Position numbers and translations under genes: made by a program. From Mycolicibacterium cosmeticum (GTDB lineage Bacteria > Actinomycetota > Actinomycetes > Mycobacteriales > Mycobacteriaceae), in NCBI GenBank assembly GCA_016197365.1, contig JACPVS010000031.1, positions 1 through 64,000 of the forward strand: 64,000 nucleotides of DNA, written 5' to 3'. Of this stretch, positions 41,734 to 50,115 are shown in pieces (the stretch's first letter is position 1; each line of letters begins with the position of its first letter). A model generated the notes under the pieces. It had not been told where the DNA came from, ran no database searches, and saw nothing but the letters and a program-made list of their open reading frames with translations.

Positions 41734-43761
41734 GTGAAGACCGTCCGTAGTTTCTGTCGGGTCTGTACCTCGGTGTGCGGCATCCTCGTCGACGTCGACG
41801 GTGACGACGTCCTCGCGGTGCGCGGCGACAAGGACCACCCGTTCTCCCGCGGCTATACCTGTGCGAAGGGCCGGGCACTCCCGCTGCTGCACCACCACCC
41901 GGATCGGTTGGAGACACCGAGGATCCGGATGAACGGATCGCTGCAGGACACCGATTGGGACACCTGCCTGAGCGACCTGACGCTGCGGTTGCGGCGCATC
42001 ATCGACGAGCACGGACCGGCTTCGGTCGCCTTCTACTTCAGCACCATGGAGAGCGCGGGCTTCCGGATGGCCGAAGCGCTGCACGCCGCGATCGGTACGC
42101 CTGCCAAATTCAGTCCGCTGACCATCGACGGCACTGCCAAACCGCTGGTCTCCGACCTGGTCGGTGGGTTCATGGGTCTCTCGGCGCGCGCCGACCTCGA
42201 CAACGCCGATTTTTTGCTCCTCATCGGCGTCAATCCCGTTGTCTCCCATGGTCATGCCATCTCGATGCCGAACCCCACGGGCACGGTGCGTGAGATCGCC
42301 CGCAGAGGCCAGGTGTGGGTCGTCGATCCGAGACGCACCGAAACGGCCCGGCTGGCCACCGCGCACCTGGCGCCACGGCCCAGCACCGACCACGCCGTGT
42401 TGGCGTACCTGGTCCGGGAGATCCTGCGCGACGGTGCGAAGGCCGATGTGCCCGTCCAGGATCGCGATGTACTCGCCCGGGCGGTCGAGCCCTTCACGTT
42501 GGAGCACGCGGCGACGACCGCTGACGTGCCCCAAGCGGACCTGGTGCGGCTGTGCACCGCGGTGCGCGCTGCCGAGTGCGTCGCCGTCGAAACGGGAACC
42601 GGGGTCACCATGACCGCCGAGCGGGCCAACGTGACCCAGTGGTTGGCGTGGGTGCTGATGATCCTCACCGGCGCGATGAATCGTCCGGGAGGTGCGTGGT
42701 TCCATCCGGGATTCGCCTACCAACTGGAGGCGTTCGGCGAACACCTGCCGATCACACCGCCCGAAGGGGCGTTCGGCCCGGGTCCGCGCAGTCGCCCGGA
42801 TGCCCGGGCCTTCATCAACGAGTGGCCCTGTGCGGTCCTGCCCGACGAGATCGAAGCGGGGAACATCCGGGCGCTCATCAATGTCGGCGGGAGTCTGGTG
42901 ACGAGCTTCCCGGAGACCGGCACGTTGATCCCCGCGCTCCAGGCCCTGGACGTTTTCGTCACCACCGAGATCGTCAGCAACGAGACGACGGAACTGGCGA
43001 CCCACGTACTGCCCACCAAGGATCCGCTGGAACGTCCTGACATCACCCTCCATGACATCTTGAGCTCGCGGGTGTCTGTGCAGTACAGCCCCGCCGTCGT
43101 CGCACCGGTGGGCGATCGGCGGTCGATGTGGTGGGTGTTCGCCGAACTGGGCAGGCGCCTCGGCTACGACATGGGACCCCTCGGTGATCCCGCCACCAGT
43201 TCCGATGACGACGTCCTGGCTGTCCTGCTCTCCGGGGCGCGGTGCAGCTTCGACGACGTGCGGGCCGCGGGCTGGGCAGAGGTGCCCAAGGAACTGCCCG
43301 CCGCCTGGGTGGACGAGCACATCGGCCGGATGGGTGGCTGGCGGCTGGCCCCGCGGCTGCTGGTCGACCAGCTGGCTCGGCTCCAACCGCCCGCCCCGCT
43401 TGTCATGGTCCCGCGCCGGCAGCGCAAGAAGCTGAACGGACAACTCGATTTTCTCGGTGAGAAGCCGGAGATCCTCGTCCATCCGGCAGACGCCGCCGAA
43501 GCGGGAATCATCGACGGGGCACCGGTGACCGTGCGCAGCGCCAGTGGCCGGCTGACCGGGGTGGCGCGGATCGACGACTCCATGCGCCGCGGCGCGGTGT
43601 CCATTCCGCACGGCCACCGCACGGCCAACGTCAATCATCTGACGAGCAAGGACGACATCGACGTGGTGACCGGCATGGTGCGCTACTCCGGGATACCGGT
43701 GAGCCTGCACCGTCCTGCGGCAGAGATGAACGGGTCGGGCGGGGATTCCTGCCAGCCGTAA
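41734..43761 (+). CDS. Molybdopterin-dependent oxidoreductase (formate-dehydrogenase-like catalytic subunit)
   Basis: 675 aa of the DMSO-reductase/FDH superfamily. An N-terminal [4Fe-4S] motif is complete: C8-x2-C11-x3-C15-x27-C43 (FCRVCTSVCG...GYTCAKG). MGD-binding regions include LLLIGVNPVVSHGH, WVVDPRRTETARLA and the C-terminal domain ILVHPADAAEAGIIDGAPV. The usual Mo-ligating Cys or Sec region near residues 120-150 reads FSPLTIDGTAKPLVSDLVGG with no Cys, so Ser, Asp or no protein ligand is expected. It is a single-gene unit without FDH accessory subunits. Likely a cytosolic oxidoreductase of unknown substrate. Confidence 0.83.
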   Translation: MKTVRSFCRVCTSVCGILVDVDGDDVLAVRGDKDHPFSRGYTCAKGRALPLLHHHPDRLETPRIRMNGSLQDTDWDTCLSDLTLRLRRIIDEHGPASVAFYFSTMESAGFRMAEALHAAIGTPAKFSPLTIDGTAKPLVSDLVGGFMGLSARADLDNADFLLLIGVNPVVSHGHAISMPNPTGTVREIARRGQVWVVDPRRTETARLATAHLAPRPSTDHAVLAYLVREILRDGAKADVPVQDRDVLARAVEPFTLEHAATTADVPQADLVRLCTAVRAAECVAVETGTGVTMTAERANVTQWLAWVLMILTGAMNRPGGAWFHPGFAYQLEAFGEHLPITPPEGAFGPGPRSRPDARAFINEWPCAVLPDEIEAGNIRALINVGGSLVTSFPETGTLIPALQALDVFVTTEIVSNETTELATHVLPTKDPLERPDITLHDILSSRVSVQYSPAVVAPVGDRRSMWWVFAELGRRLGYDMGPLGDPATSSDDDVLAVLLSGARCSFDDVRAAGWAEVPKELPAAWVDEHIGRMGGWRLAPRLLVDQLARLQPPAPLVMVPRRQRKKLNGQLDFLGEKPEILVHPADAAEAGIIDGAPVTVRSASGRLTGVARIDDSMRRGAVSIPHGHRTANVNHLTSKDDIDVVTGMVRYSGIPVSLHRPAAEMNGSGGDSCQP

Positions 43762-43763
43762 AC

Positions 43764-43817
43764 CAATTGCTGCCAACGGAAATCAATGCCGCGCAGCAGT
43801 GCGTTGTGCACATCAGA
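43764..43817 (+). repeat. Duplicated upstream block, copy 1
   Basis: It starts CAATTGCTGCCAACGGAAAT and ends GTGCGTTGTGCACATCAGA. The same two sub-blocks recur at 48878-48929 before the paralogous peptide gene, 33 rather than 35 bases apart. It is a conserved promoter or leader region. The second sub-block also begins a small reading frame of 14 codons (MRCAHQTGWENPNR). Confidence 0.65.
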
Positions 43818-43871
43818 CCGGATGGGAAAACCCGAACCGGTAACCGATTTTCAGACAGAAGGGCCCCCGCC

Positions 43872-44039
43872 ATGAAGAACTTCGGATTTGCCGGCATCAT
43901 CGCCACCGGATTCGCCGCTGCCCTGGTCGGGTTGGCCGCGCCCGCTCAGGCCGACATCACCCACCACCAGTGGATCAACGACATCCAGCAGCACGCCGGT
44001 ACCGGCCAGGTCACCTCGACCTTCGGCAACGGACGTTGA
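43872..44039 (+). CDS. Small secreted peptide precursor, paralogue 1
   Basis: 55 aa: signal peptide (MKNFGFAGIIATGFAAALVG then LAAPAQA) with clear cleavage AQA|D, leaving a mature peptide of about 28 residues (DITHHQWIND...TSTFGNGR). The paralogue at 48963 shares most residues, including THH/AHH, W, and the identical end TGQVTSTFGNGR. No Cys is present. A strong hairpin terminator lies 25 bases downstream. In-frame upstream codons exist, but the ATG at 43872 gives the better signal peptide. Function is unknown. Confidence 0.75.
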   Translation: MKNFGFAGIIATGFAAALVGLAAPAQADITHHQWINDIQQHAGTGQVTSTFGNGR

Positions 44040-44063
44040 GCCGACCGCTGACCGCAGCACGCG

Positions 44064-44090
44064 AAGGGGCACCCGAATCGGGTGCCCCTT
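44064..44090 (+). terminator. Intrinsic terminator of the first secreted-peptide cassette
   Basis: AAGGGGCACCC and GGGTGCCCCTT form an 11-bp GC-rich stem with a five-base loop (GAATC), followed by a short T run (TTTG). The stem core GGGGCACCCG is shared with the terminator at 49154, so the terminator is part of the duplicated unit. Confidence 0.8.
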
Positions 44091-44120
44091 TGTCGTAGGT
44101 CGGCTTGTAGCGTGACCCGG

Positions 44121-44603
44121 ATGAGTACGGAGCCAATCGAGTTCGTCGTCGTGGGACAGGAGAATCCCTTGGCAGCCCCGCTCCTTGACGAACTCGCCAC
44201 CGAGTACCACTCGCGCTACGGAGATCTCAGCGGCACCGAGTACGCCGATATGCGGACCTATCCGGTCGAACACTTCGCCGGGCCCGGCGGCGTGCTCGTG
44301 GTGGGACTATCCGGCGGCGTGGCCGTAGCCGGCGGTGCATTTCGCCGCCTTGATCCGTCGACGGCCGAACTGAAACGGATCTGGACCTCATCTGGGCACC
44401 GCGGCCGGGGTTACGGCAAGCTCGTCGTCGCCGAACTGGAGCGCATCGCCCGCGAACGCGGCTACAGCCGGGTGTACCTGACCACCGGGCCCCGTCAGCC
44501 CGAGGCGGTGGCGCTGTACCTCTCTACCGGATACACCGCCCTCTACGACCGAGAACTGCCACCCGAGCAGGTCGGCGTGCACGCCTTCGAGAAGAAGCTC
44601 TAG
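44121..44603 (+). CDS. GNAT family N-acetyltransferase
   Basis: 160 aa from ATG 44121. The acetyl-CoA-binding motif is SSGHRGRGYGKLVVAELERIA (residues near 92-112, given here with its R-x2-G-x-G core), followed by YSRVYLTTGPRQPEAVALYLSTGY typical of motif B. Acceptor substrate is unknown. The stop overlaps that of the convergent PfpI gene by 4 bases. An upstream in-frame start exists inside the terminator region and is rejected. Confidence 0.85.
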   Translation: MSTEPIEFVVVGQENPLAAPLLDELATEYHSRYGDLSGTEYADMRTYPVEHFAGPGGVLVVGLSGGVAVAGGAFRRLDPSTAELKRIWTSSGHRGRGYGKLVVAELERIARERGYSRVYLTTGPRQPEAVALYLSTGYTALYDRELPPEQVGVHAFEKKL

Positions 44604-45157
44604 CCGCGGGCGGGTACGTCGGCGAACTTGTCGATGATCGCCTGGCAGAAGGCGGGCAGGTCGTCCGGTGAGCGACTGGTGATCAGGCTGCCGTCGACGC
44701 AGACCGGCTGGTCGACGACCGTGGCCCCGGCATTGCGCAGATCGGTGCGGATGCTGGGATATGAGGTCAGCGTCCGGCCACGCACCACATCGGCTTCGAT
44801 CAATGTCCAAGGACCGTGACAGATGGCCGCGACCGGCTTCCCGGACCCCACGAACTCCCGCACGAAGGCCACCGCCGCGGCATCGAGGCGCAGCTTGTCC
44901 GGATTCACGGTGCCGCCGGGCAGGATGAGGCCGTCGTAGTCGCCGATGTCGGCGTCGGCGACGGGACGATCGACCACCAGCGTCCCCGCCGGTTCGAGGT
45001 CGTGATTGCGGGCCAGGATCTCGCCGGATTTCAATGACAACAATTCGACCCGCCCGCCCGCGTCCTGCACCGCGGCGCGGGGACCGTCGAACTCGACCTT
45101 CTCGACGCCGTCCGCGGCGAGGATGGCGATTGAGCGTCCCTGCAGTTCCTCTGGCAT
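44600..45157 (-). CDS. DJ-1/PfpI family protein (YhbO/glyoxalase-type)
   Basis: 185 aa. The nucleophile elbow PVAAICHGPWTLIEA holds the conserved Cys followed by His (AxCHGP), and DYDGLILPGGTVNPD carries the conserved upstream segment. VEKVEFDGPR is the equivalent of the conserved Glu region. The family includes deglycase/glyoxalase III-like and stress proteins such as YhbO. An isolated gene with start at 45157 just downstream of a divergent promoter region shared with the phospholipase gene. Confidence 0.87.
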   Translation of the reverse strand: MPEELQGRSIAILAADGVEKVEFDGPRAAVQDAGGRVELLSLKSGEILARNHDLEPAGTLVVDRPVADADIGDYDGLILPGGTVNPDKLRLDAAAVAFVREFVGSGKPVAAICHGPWTLIEADVVRGRTLTSYPSIRTDLRNAGATVVDQPVCVDGSLITSRSPDDLPAFCQAIIDKFADVPARG

Positions 45158-45292
45158 CGGTTTTTCCTCCCATTCGGACGTGACGACACCCGGCTACCCT
45201 GCCGCGGGATGGCGAAACGCCTCGCCCGCGGGCGTCGTAAGGATCGTCACAGTTGCTTCTCACCGCGGGCGGTGCAGTGATAGACAACGGCT

Positions 45293-46729
45293 GTGTCTGG
45301 GGTTCCCGTGCTCGTGCCGGGCCGGACCTGCTGGGCGGTCGAGAACGCCGACAACGTTGCCTTCATCGTCGACGGTGCGGACTACTTCCGGCAGGTCAAG
45401 GCCGCGTTGCTGCGCGCCCAACACCGGATCATCCTGGTCGGCTGGGATTTCGACGGCAGGACCACCTTGGAGCACGGCCCGGACACGCTGCCCGGCCCCA
45501 ATCAGCTCGGCGCGTTCCTCTACTGGCTGTTGTGGAAGAAGCCCGGACTGCAGATCCATGTGCTGAAGTCCAATCTACGGCTGCTCCCGGTGTTCGACGA
45601 CCTCTGGTACGGGCTGACGCCGGTGACGGTGCTGAACAGGCTCAGCGGCAGGCGAATCCGCTTCGCGGTAGACGGTGACCACCCCACCGGGGCGGTGCAC
45701 CATCAGAAGATCGTGGTGGTCGACGACGTGCTCGCCTTCTGTGGCGGCATCGACCTCACCGTGGGGCGCTGGGACACCTCGGAACACCTGGACGACAACG
45801 CATTTCGTAGGGAGTACGGCCCCCGCCACGAGGTGGCCGCCGCCGTCGACGGCGCCGCCGCCCGCCGGCTCGCCGCCGTCGCCCGCTACCGCTGGGAGTC
45901 GGCGACGGGACAGGCCCTGGAGAGCCTGGACGCAACGCACCGGGCCTGGCCGCGCGGACTGGACCCCGACCTGTGCGATGTCGGGGTCGGCATCGCACGG
46001 ACCACACCGGATCTGCCGGATCGCGACGAGGTGCGTGAGGTGGAGGCACTGAACCTGGCCGCCATCGCCGCCGCGCGGCACACGATCTATCTGGAGAACC
46101 AGTACCTGGCCTCGCGCACCCTGGTCGACGCGCTCGCCGACCGGCTCCGGGAGGCTGATGGTCCGGCGATCGTCATCGTGTTGCCCCGCCGCTCCGAGAG
46201 CAGGCTGGAGCAGGAGTCGATGGACAGCGCCCGCAAGCTGCTCCTGGAATTGCTCTGGGCCGCCGATGAGCACGACCGGCTGGGCGTCTACTGGCCGGTG
46301 GCCGAAAACGGGACGAACATCTACGTCCACTCCAAGGTCATGGCGGTCGATGACCGGTTGCTGCGCATCGGGTCCTCCAATCTGAACAACCGTTCGATGG
46401 GTTTCGACAGCGAGTGCGATGTGGCGATCGAGGCCGGCGCGGACGATGACACCATCCGGCAGGCGATCACCGCCTTGCGGAACCGGCTGATCGGTGAGCA
46501 TCTCGGTGTCGGAGCCGACGACTTCGCCGCCGGCCTGCGTGACGGCGCGACCTTCTTGCAGGCCGTCGAGGCGCTGACCGGCGAGGGCAGGACGCTGCGC
46601 CGGTTCACCGCCGAGGCGGTCGCCGACGAGGGCAGTCCGCTGGCCGAGAACGATCTGATGGACCCCGACCATGTACCCCGCTCGCTGGCCACCAGTGTGC
46701 GGCGCTTTCTCACCGGGCTGACCGACTAG
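45293..46729 (+). CDS. Phospholipase D-like phosphodiesterase (two HKD motifs)
   Basis: 478 aa. Two HxKxxxxD motifs are complete: HHQKIVVVDDVLAFCGGIDL in the first half, and YVHSKVMAVDDRLLRIGSSN followed by LNNRSMGFDSE in the second. There is no clear signal peptide (starts GTG, MSGVPVLVPGRTCWAVENA). The domain pair forms one active site that transfers phosphatidyl groups or hydrolyses phosphodiesters; cardiolipin-synthase-like activity is possible but it lacks N-terminal membrane helices. Acts probably in the cytosol or at the inner membrane face. Confidence 0.88.
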   Translation: MSGVPVLVPGRTCWAVENADNVAFIVDGADYFRQVKAALLRAQHRIILVGWDFDGRTTLEHGPDTLPGPNQLGAFLYWLLWKKPGLQIHVLKSNLRLLPVFDDLWYGLTPVTVLNRLSGRRIRFAVDGDHPTGAVHHQKIVVVDDVLAFCGGIDLTVGRWDTSEHLDDNAFRREYGPRHEVAAAVDGAAARRLAAVARYRWESATGQALESLDATHRAWPRGLDPDLCDVGVGIARTTPDLPDRDEVREVEALNLAAIAAARHTIYLENQYLASRTLVDALADRLREADGPAIVIVLPRRSESRLEQESMDSARKLLLELLWAADEHDRLGVYWPVAENGTNIYVHSKVMAVDDRLLRIGSSNLNNRSMGFDSECDVAIEAGADDDTIRQAITALRNRLIGEHLGVGADDFAAGLRDGATFLQAVEALTGEGRTLRRFTAEAVADEGSPLAENDLMDPDHVPRSLATSVRRFLTGLTD

Positions 46730-46764
46730 CGTCAGCAACCGCCCGGCGGTGATAGGTTCCGGCC

Positions 46765-47859
46765 ATGCATGGGTGCGGCGACGGCTGCGGTGACGAAATC
46801 TCGCGGCGCGCGGCCCTCGCGGCGTCGGTGGCCGCGGTGCTCGGTGGCGCGGCAATGGCAACTGCGGCCCGCGGGTCCGCAGCCCCGGCGCCGGCCGGGT
46901 TGCCCGACAATGCGCTGATCACCCTCGGCGTGCAAGCGGGACCGCCGCCGGTGGCGCACCGCACCGGCATCTCCTCGGCGCTGAAGATCGGCGGCGATGT
47001 CTATCAGATCGATTGCGGCCTGGGATCTTTGAACGCCTTCGCCAATGCCGGCCTGCACTTCGACCAGCTCAAGAGCCTGTTCGTCACGCACCTGCACACC
47101 GACCACATCGTGGACTACTACAGCTTCTTCCTGTCCGGCGGTTACACCGCGGCGCCGGGGAAGGCCGCCGTCACCGTGTACGGTCCGGGACCTGCGGGCG
47201 GACTGCCGCCCAGTGAGGTCGGCAATTCCGATCCGCCGGTCGTCGACCCGGCCGAACCCACCCCGGGGATCGCGGCGATGACGGCGGCACTGCACCGGGC
47301 GTTCGCCTACACCAGCAATATCTTCATCCGCGATATGGGAACCGACGACATCCAGAGTCTGGTCTCGGTCAACGAGATCGCGGTGCCGCCGGGCTCGGAT
47401 TACCTCAATCGGTCACCGCGCATCGCGCCCTTCCCGGTGATGAGCGACGACAACGTGACCGTCACCGCCACCCTGGTCAGTCACTACGACGTGTACCCGG
47501 CGTTCGCGTTCCGGTTCGATCTTAAGAAATCGGGTGTGTCGGTGACGTTTTCGGGCGACACCACCAAGTCGGACAACGTCATCGAACTGGCGCGCGACAC
47601 CGACATCCTGGTACACGAGGCGCAGTTCAGCCTCGCCGACACCGGCGCCAATAGCAGGTTCCCACCCGGCTATCTGGTGCGATCACACACCTCGGCCGAA
47701 CAGGTCGGTGAGGTTGCCGCCGCCGCAAAGGCCAAACATGTTGTCTTGAGCCACTATTCGCCGACGAACCTGCCCGACTCGGCGTGGCAGGGCGCCATCG
47801 GCAAGCATTTCGCCGGCAGGGTGACGGTGGCTCGCGACGGTCAGGTCTTCGCGCTCTAG
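46765..47859 (+). CDS. Tat-exported metallo-beta-lactamase-fold hydrolase
   Basis: 364 aa. The N terminus has a Tat signal: EISRRAALAASVAAVLGGAA, preceded by an unusual Gly/Cys-rich MHGCGDGCGDE. The MBL metal motif is VTHLHTDHIVD (H-x-H-x-DH, near residue 107), then FSGDTTKSD and SHYSPTNLP with later ligands. It resembles RNase-Z/arylsulfatase-type MBL proteins. Export by Tat fits metal loading in the cytosol. Substrate is unknown. Its stop overlaps the convergent amidohydrolase by 4 bases. Confidence 0.85.
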   Translation: MHGCGDGCGDEISRRAALAASVAAVLGGAAMATAARGSAAPAPAGLPDNALITLGVQAGPPPVAHRTGISSALKIGGDVYQIDCGLGSLNAFANAGLHFDQLKSLFVTHLHTDHIVDYYSFFLSGGYTAAPGKAAVTVYGPGPAGGLPPSEVGNSDPPVVDPAEPTPGIAAMTAALHRAFAYTSNIFIRDMGTDDIQSLVSVNEIAVPPGSDYLNRSPRIAPFPVMSDDNVTVTATLVSHYDVYPAFAFRFDLKKSGVSVTFSGDTTKSDNVIELARDTDILVHEAQFSLADTGANSRFPPGYLVRSHTSAEQVGEVAAAAKAKHVVLSHYSPTNLPDSAWQGAIGKHFAGRVTVARDGQVFAL

Positions 47860-48839
47860 TCGGCCGGATCCGGTATCCGGCCGCCGAACAGGCGCACCGC
47901 GTTCTCGTAACCGACCTTGCGGCGGTCAGCCTCACTCATCGGATAGGACGACAGGAATTCGGCGCCCGCCACGTTGTCGTCCATCGGATAGTCCACCGAG
48001 AACATCACGCGGTCGGCCCCCAGCACCGACAGGGTGCAGGCCATCGCCGGCGGCGAGAAATTGCCGCTCGTGGTGACGAAGAAGTTGTCCCGCAGATACT
48101 CTGACGGGAGCTTGGCGAGGCCTCCACCACCCGACCCACCCAGTCCGTAATATCGGTCGGTGCGAAAAGCCGTGAACGGCAACATCTCCCCGAGATGTCC
48201 GAGGATCATCTGTAGCTTCGGGTGTCGGTCGAACAGTCCGGAATAGATCAACCGCAGCGCATGGGTGCCGGCTTCCACCGCAAAACCCCACGACGCCAGG
48301 TGCAGCCCCTGATCGGTGTAGGGAGCGAACCAGGCCTCCATCACCGCCGGATGCGGCGTGGTCGGATGCAGGTAGACGGGCACCCCCAGGGTCTCGGCGG
48401 TGTCGAACAGCGGCTCGTAGGCGGGATCGTCAAGGTACCGGCCATGGGTGTGCCCGTTGACCAGGGCGCCCACGAACCCCAAATCGGTGATGGCCCGACG
48501 CAACTCGGCGGCGGCGGCGTCGGGATCCTGGGTGGCCAGCGTGGCGAAGGCGCCGAACCTGCGGGGGTACTGCCGCACCGTCTCGGCCAGGTTGTCATTC
48601 GCCCGGCAGGCGTAATCCACGGCCTGCGCGGTGTCGGTGTACTCCTGCACGCCCGGGTCGAACAGCGACAGGATCTGGAAATCGATACCGGCGGCATCCA
48701 TCTGCTCCAGGCGCAACGGTCCACGATCGTAGAGCCGGTCGTAGCCGAGCCGATTGTGGGAGTGCAGCCACGACGCCACCACGTTGTCGTCACTTGCGGG
48801 GTCCCAGGCGTAGTGCTCTTCGAGCGCTATCAGGTGCAT
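47856..48839 (-). CDS. Amidohydrolase-2 family metal-dependent hydrolase
   Basis: 327 aa from ATG 48839 (MHLIALEEHYAWDP). TIM-barrel amidohydrolase_2 blocks: LEEHYA (in place of the D/EHxH start), GALVNGHTHGRYLDDP, PVYLHPTTPHP, MILGHLGEMLPF and FSVDYPMDD with the conserved Asp. This is the decarboxylase/hydrolase group that includes ACMSD and gamma-resorcylate decarboxylase. Substrate may be an aromatic or cyclic acid. Longer in-frame starts would run into the secreted-peptide gene's leader and are rejected. Confidence 0.85.
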   Translation of the reverse strand: MHLIALEEHYAWDPASDDNVVASWLHSHNRLGYDRLYDRGPLRLEQMDAAGIDFQILSLFDPGVQEYTDTAQAVDYACRANDNLAETVRQYPRRFGAFATLATQDPDAAAAELRRAITDLGFVGALVNGHTHGRYLDDPAYEPLFDTAETLGVPVYLHPTTPHPAVMEAWFAPYTDQGLHLASWGFAVEAGTHALRLIYSGLFDRHPKLQMILGHLGEMLPFTAFRTDRYYGLGGSGGGGLAKLPSEYLRDNFFVTTSGNFSPPAMACTLSVLGADRVMFSVDYPMDDNVAGAEFLSSYPMSEADRRKVGYENAVRLFGGRIPDPAD

Positions 48840-48877
48840 ACCGGTGAGGATACGTACCCCGACTGCCATCCGGCGGT

Positions 48878-48929
48878 CAATTGCTGCCAATGGAATTACC
48901 CGACGAGAGGGTGCGTTATGCACACCAGA
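48878..48929 (+). repeat. Duplicated upstream block, copy 2
   Basis: Begins CAATTGCTGCCAATGGAATT and ends GTGCGTTATGCACACCAGA, matching the 43764 block (18 of the first 20 bases; 17 of the last 19). A small frame starting at GTG 48911 (MRYAHQKKPQHPTKGIGNE) ends at TAA overlapping the ATG of the peptide gene. Confidence 0.65.
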
Positions 48930-48962
48930 AGAAACCACAGCATCCCACGAAAGGGATTGGAA

Positions 48963-49130
48963 ATGAATAAGTTTGGATTCACCGGAATCATCGCCACCGC
49001 CTTCGCCGCTGCCGTCGTCGGACTGGCCGCGCCCGCCCAGGCGGATATCGCCCACCACGAATGGGTGCACGACAATCAGCAGCGGGCCACCACCGGTCAG
49101 GTCACGTCGACCTTCGGCAATGGTCGTTGA
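48963..49130 (+). CDS. Small secreted peptide precursor, paralogue 2
   Basis: 55 aa, paralogous to the gene at 43872: MNKFGFTGIIATAFAAAVVG, LAAPAQA| and a mature peptide starting DIAHHEWVHD and ending TGQVTSTFGNGR. The mature ends are identical over 12 residues. AAAGGGATTGG precedes the ATG. A 15-bp-stem terminator follows. The equal length, conserved leader and matching terminator indicate duplication of a whole transcription unit. Function is unknown. Confidence 0.75.
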   Translation: MNKFGFTGIIATAFAAAVVGLAAPAQADIAHHEWVHDNQQRATTGQVTSTFGNGR

Positions 49131-49153
49131 GCCGGTCGTTGATCGACCCGTTC

Positions 49154-49185
49154 AGGAGGGGCACCCGCAAGCGGGTGCCCCTCCT
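49154..49185 (+). terminator. Intrinsic terminator of the second secreted-peptide cassette
   Basis: A perfect 15-bp stem (AGGAGGGGCACCCGC / GCGGGTGCCCCTCCT) with an AA loop is followed by TTTTTG. This is one of the strongest terminators in the window. Its core matches the terminator at 44064. Confidence 0.88.
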
Positions 49186-49284
49186 TTTTTGTTGCGCCCG
49201 AACCGCCGTTCACCGCAGCGGGGGGAATAGCCATACTGCACATGTGGTTGGGAACCCATGACGACAACAGCGGGGGTAACGCGC

Positions 49285-50115
49285 ATGAAGTTCGGAATCT
49301 CGACATTCGTGAACGACGACACCATCGACACGGTGACGCTGGCGAAGGCAATCGAGGAGCGGGGCTTCGAGTCGCTGTCCATCGCCGAGCACACCCACAT
49401 CCCGGCCAGCCGGGAGTCGGCGTACCCGATGGGTGGCGAGCTGCCCGACTACTACTACCGAACCCTCGATCCGTTCGTCACCCTCGCCGCGGCGGCGGCC
49501 GTCACCTCGACCATCGAGCTCATCACCGGTATCGCCCTGCTCATTCAGCGTGACCCGATCATCACCGCGAAAGAGGCCGCGAGCATCGACCTGATTTCGA
49601 ACGGCCGCTTCGTCTTCGGCGTCGGCGCCGGCTGGAACCTGGAAGAGCTGCGGCACCACGGCACCGATCCCAAGACCAGGGGCCCGCTGCTCGATGAGCG
49701 CATCGAGGCCATCAAGGCCCTGTGGACCTCCGAGCCCGCCGAATATCACGGCAAGTACGTCGACTTCGATTCGTCCTACCTGAGGCCCAAGCCGGTCCAG
49801 ACGCCCCACCCGCCGATCCTCATCGGCGGCAACTCGGACGCCACGGTCAAGAGGATCATCCGCCACGGTGCGGGGTGGATCTCCAACCCACTGCCCGTCG
49901 ATGCGCTGACTCAGCGCGTCGAGCAGTTGCGCGCCGGAGCCGGACACGACGTCCCGCTTTACCAGTTCAACACCCCCGTCGATTCTCAATACTGGAGTGC
50001 CGTCGAGAAACTCGGGTTTGATCACCTGGGTCTGGCGTTGCCGATTCTGCCGCGGGACGAGTCACTGCGCCTGCTCGACGACTTCGCGGCCAAGGTGGCC
50101 GGGTACCGCAGCTAG
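49285..50115 (+). CDS. LLM class (F420-type) oxidoreductase
   Basis: 276 aa from ATG 49285 (MKFGISTFVNDDTIDTVTLA); ATG 49258 adds nine residues. Family blocks: SLSIAEHTHIPASRES, IELITGIALLIQRDPIITAK, RFVFGVGAGWNLEELRHHGT and PILIGGNSDATVKRI. It fits the mycobacterial TIGR03619-like F420 subfamily. It is monocistronic after the cassette terminator, with its end overlapping the convergent mce3R-like gene by 4 bases. Third LLM protein in the window; substrate unknown. Confidence 0.87.
   Translation: MKFGISTFVNDDTIDTVTLAKAIEERGFESLSIAEHTHIPASRESAYPMGGELPDYYYRTLDPFVTLAAAAAVTSTIELITGIALLIQRDPIITAKEAASIDLISNGRFVFGVGAGWNLEELRHHGTDPKTRGPLLDERIEAIKALWTSEPAEYHGKYVDFDSSYLRPKPVQTPHPPILIGGNSDATVKRIIRHGAGWISNPLPVDALTQRVEQLRAGAGHDVPLYQFNTPVDSQYWSAVEKLGFDHLGLALPILPRDESLRLLDDFAAKVAGYRS

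Noticed and set aside
41581..43776. 731-codon minus-strand frame
   Set aside because: Antisense to the molybdopterin oxidoreductase, whose cofactor motifs are unambiguous.
43872..49130. The two secreted-peptide cassettes as ends of a mobile element
   Set aside because: They are direct repeats of a gene unit with its own terminators; no transposase, terminal inverted repeats or target duplication is seen.
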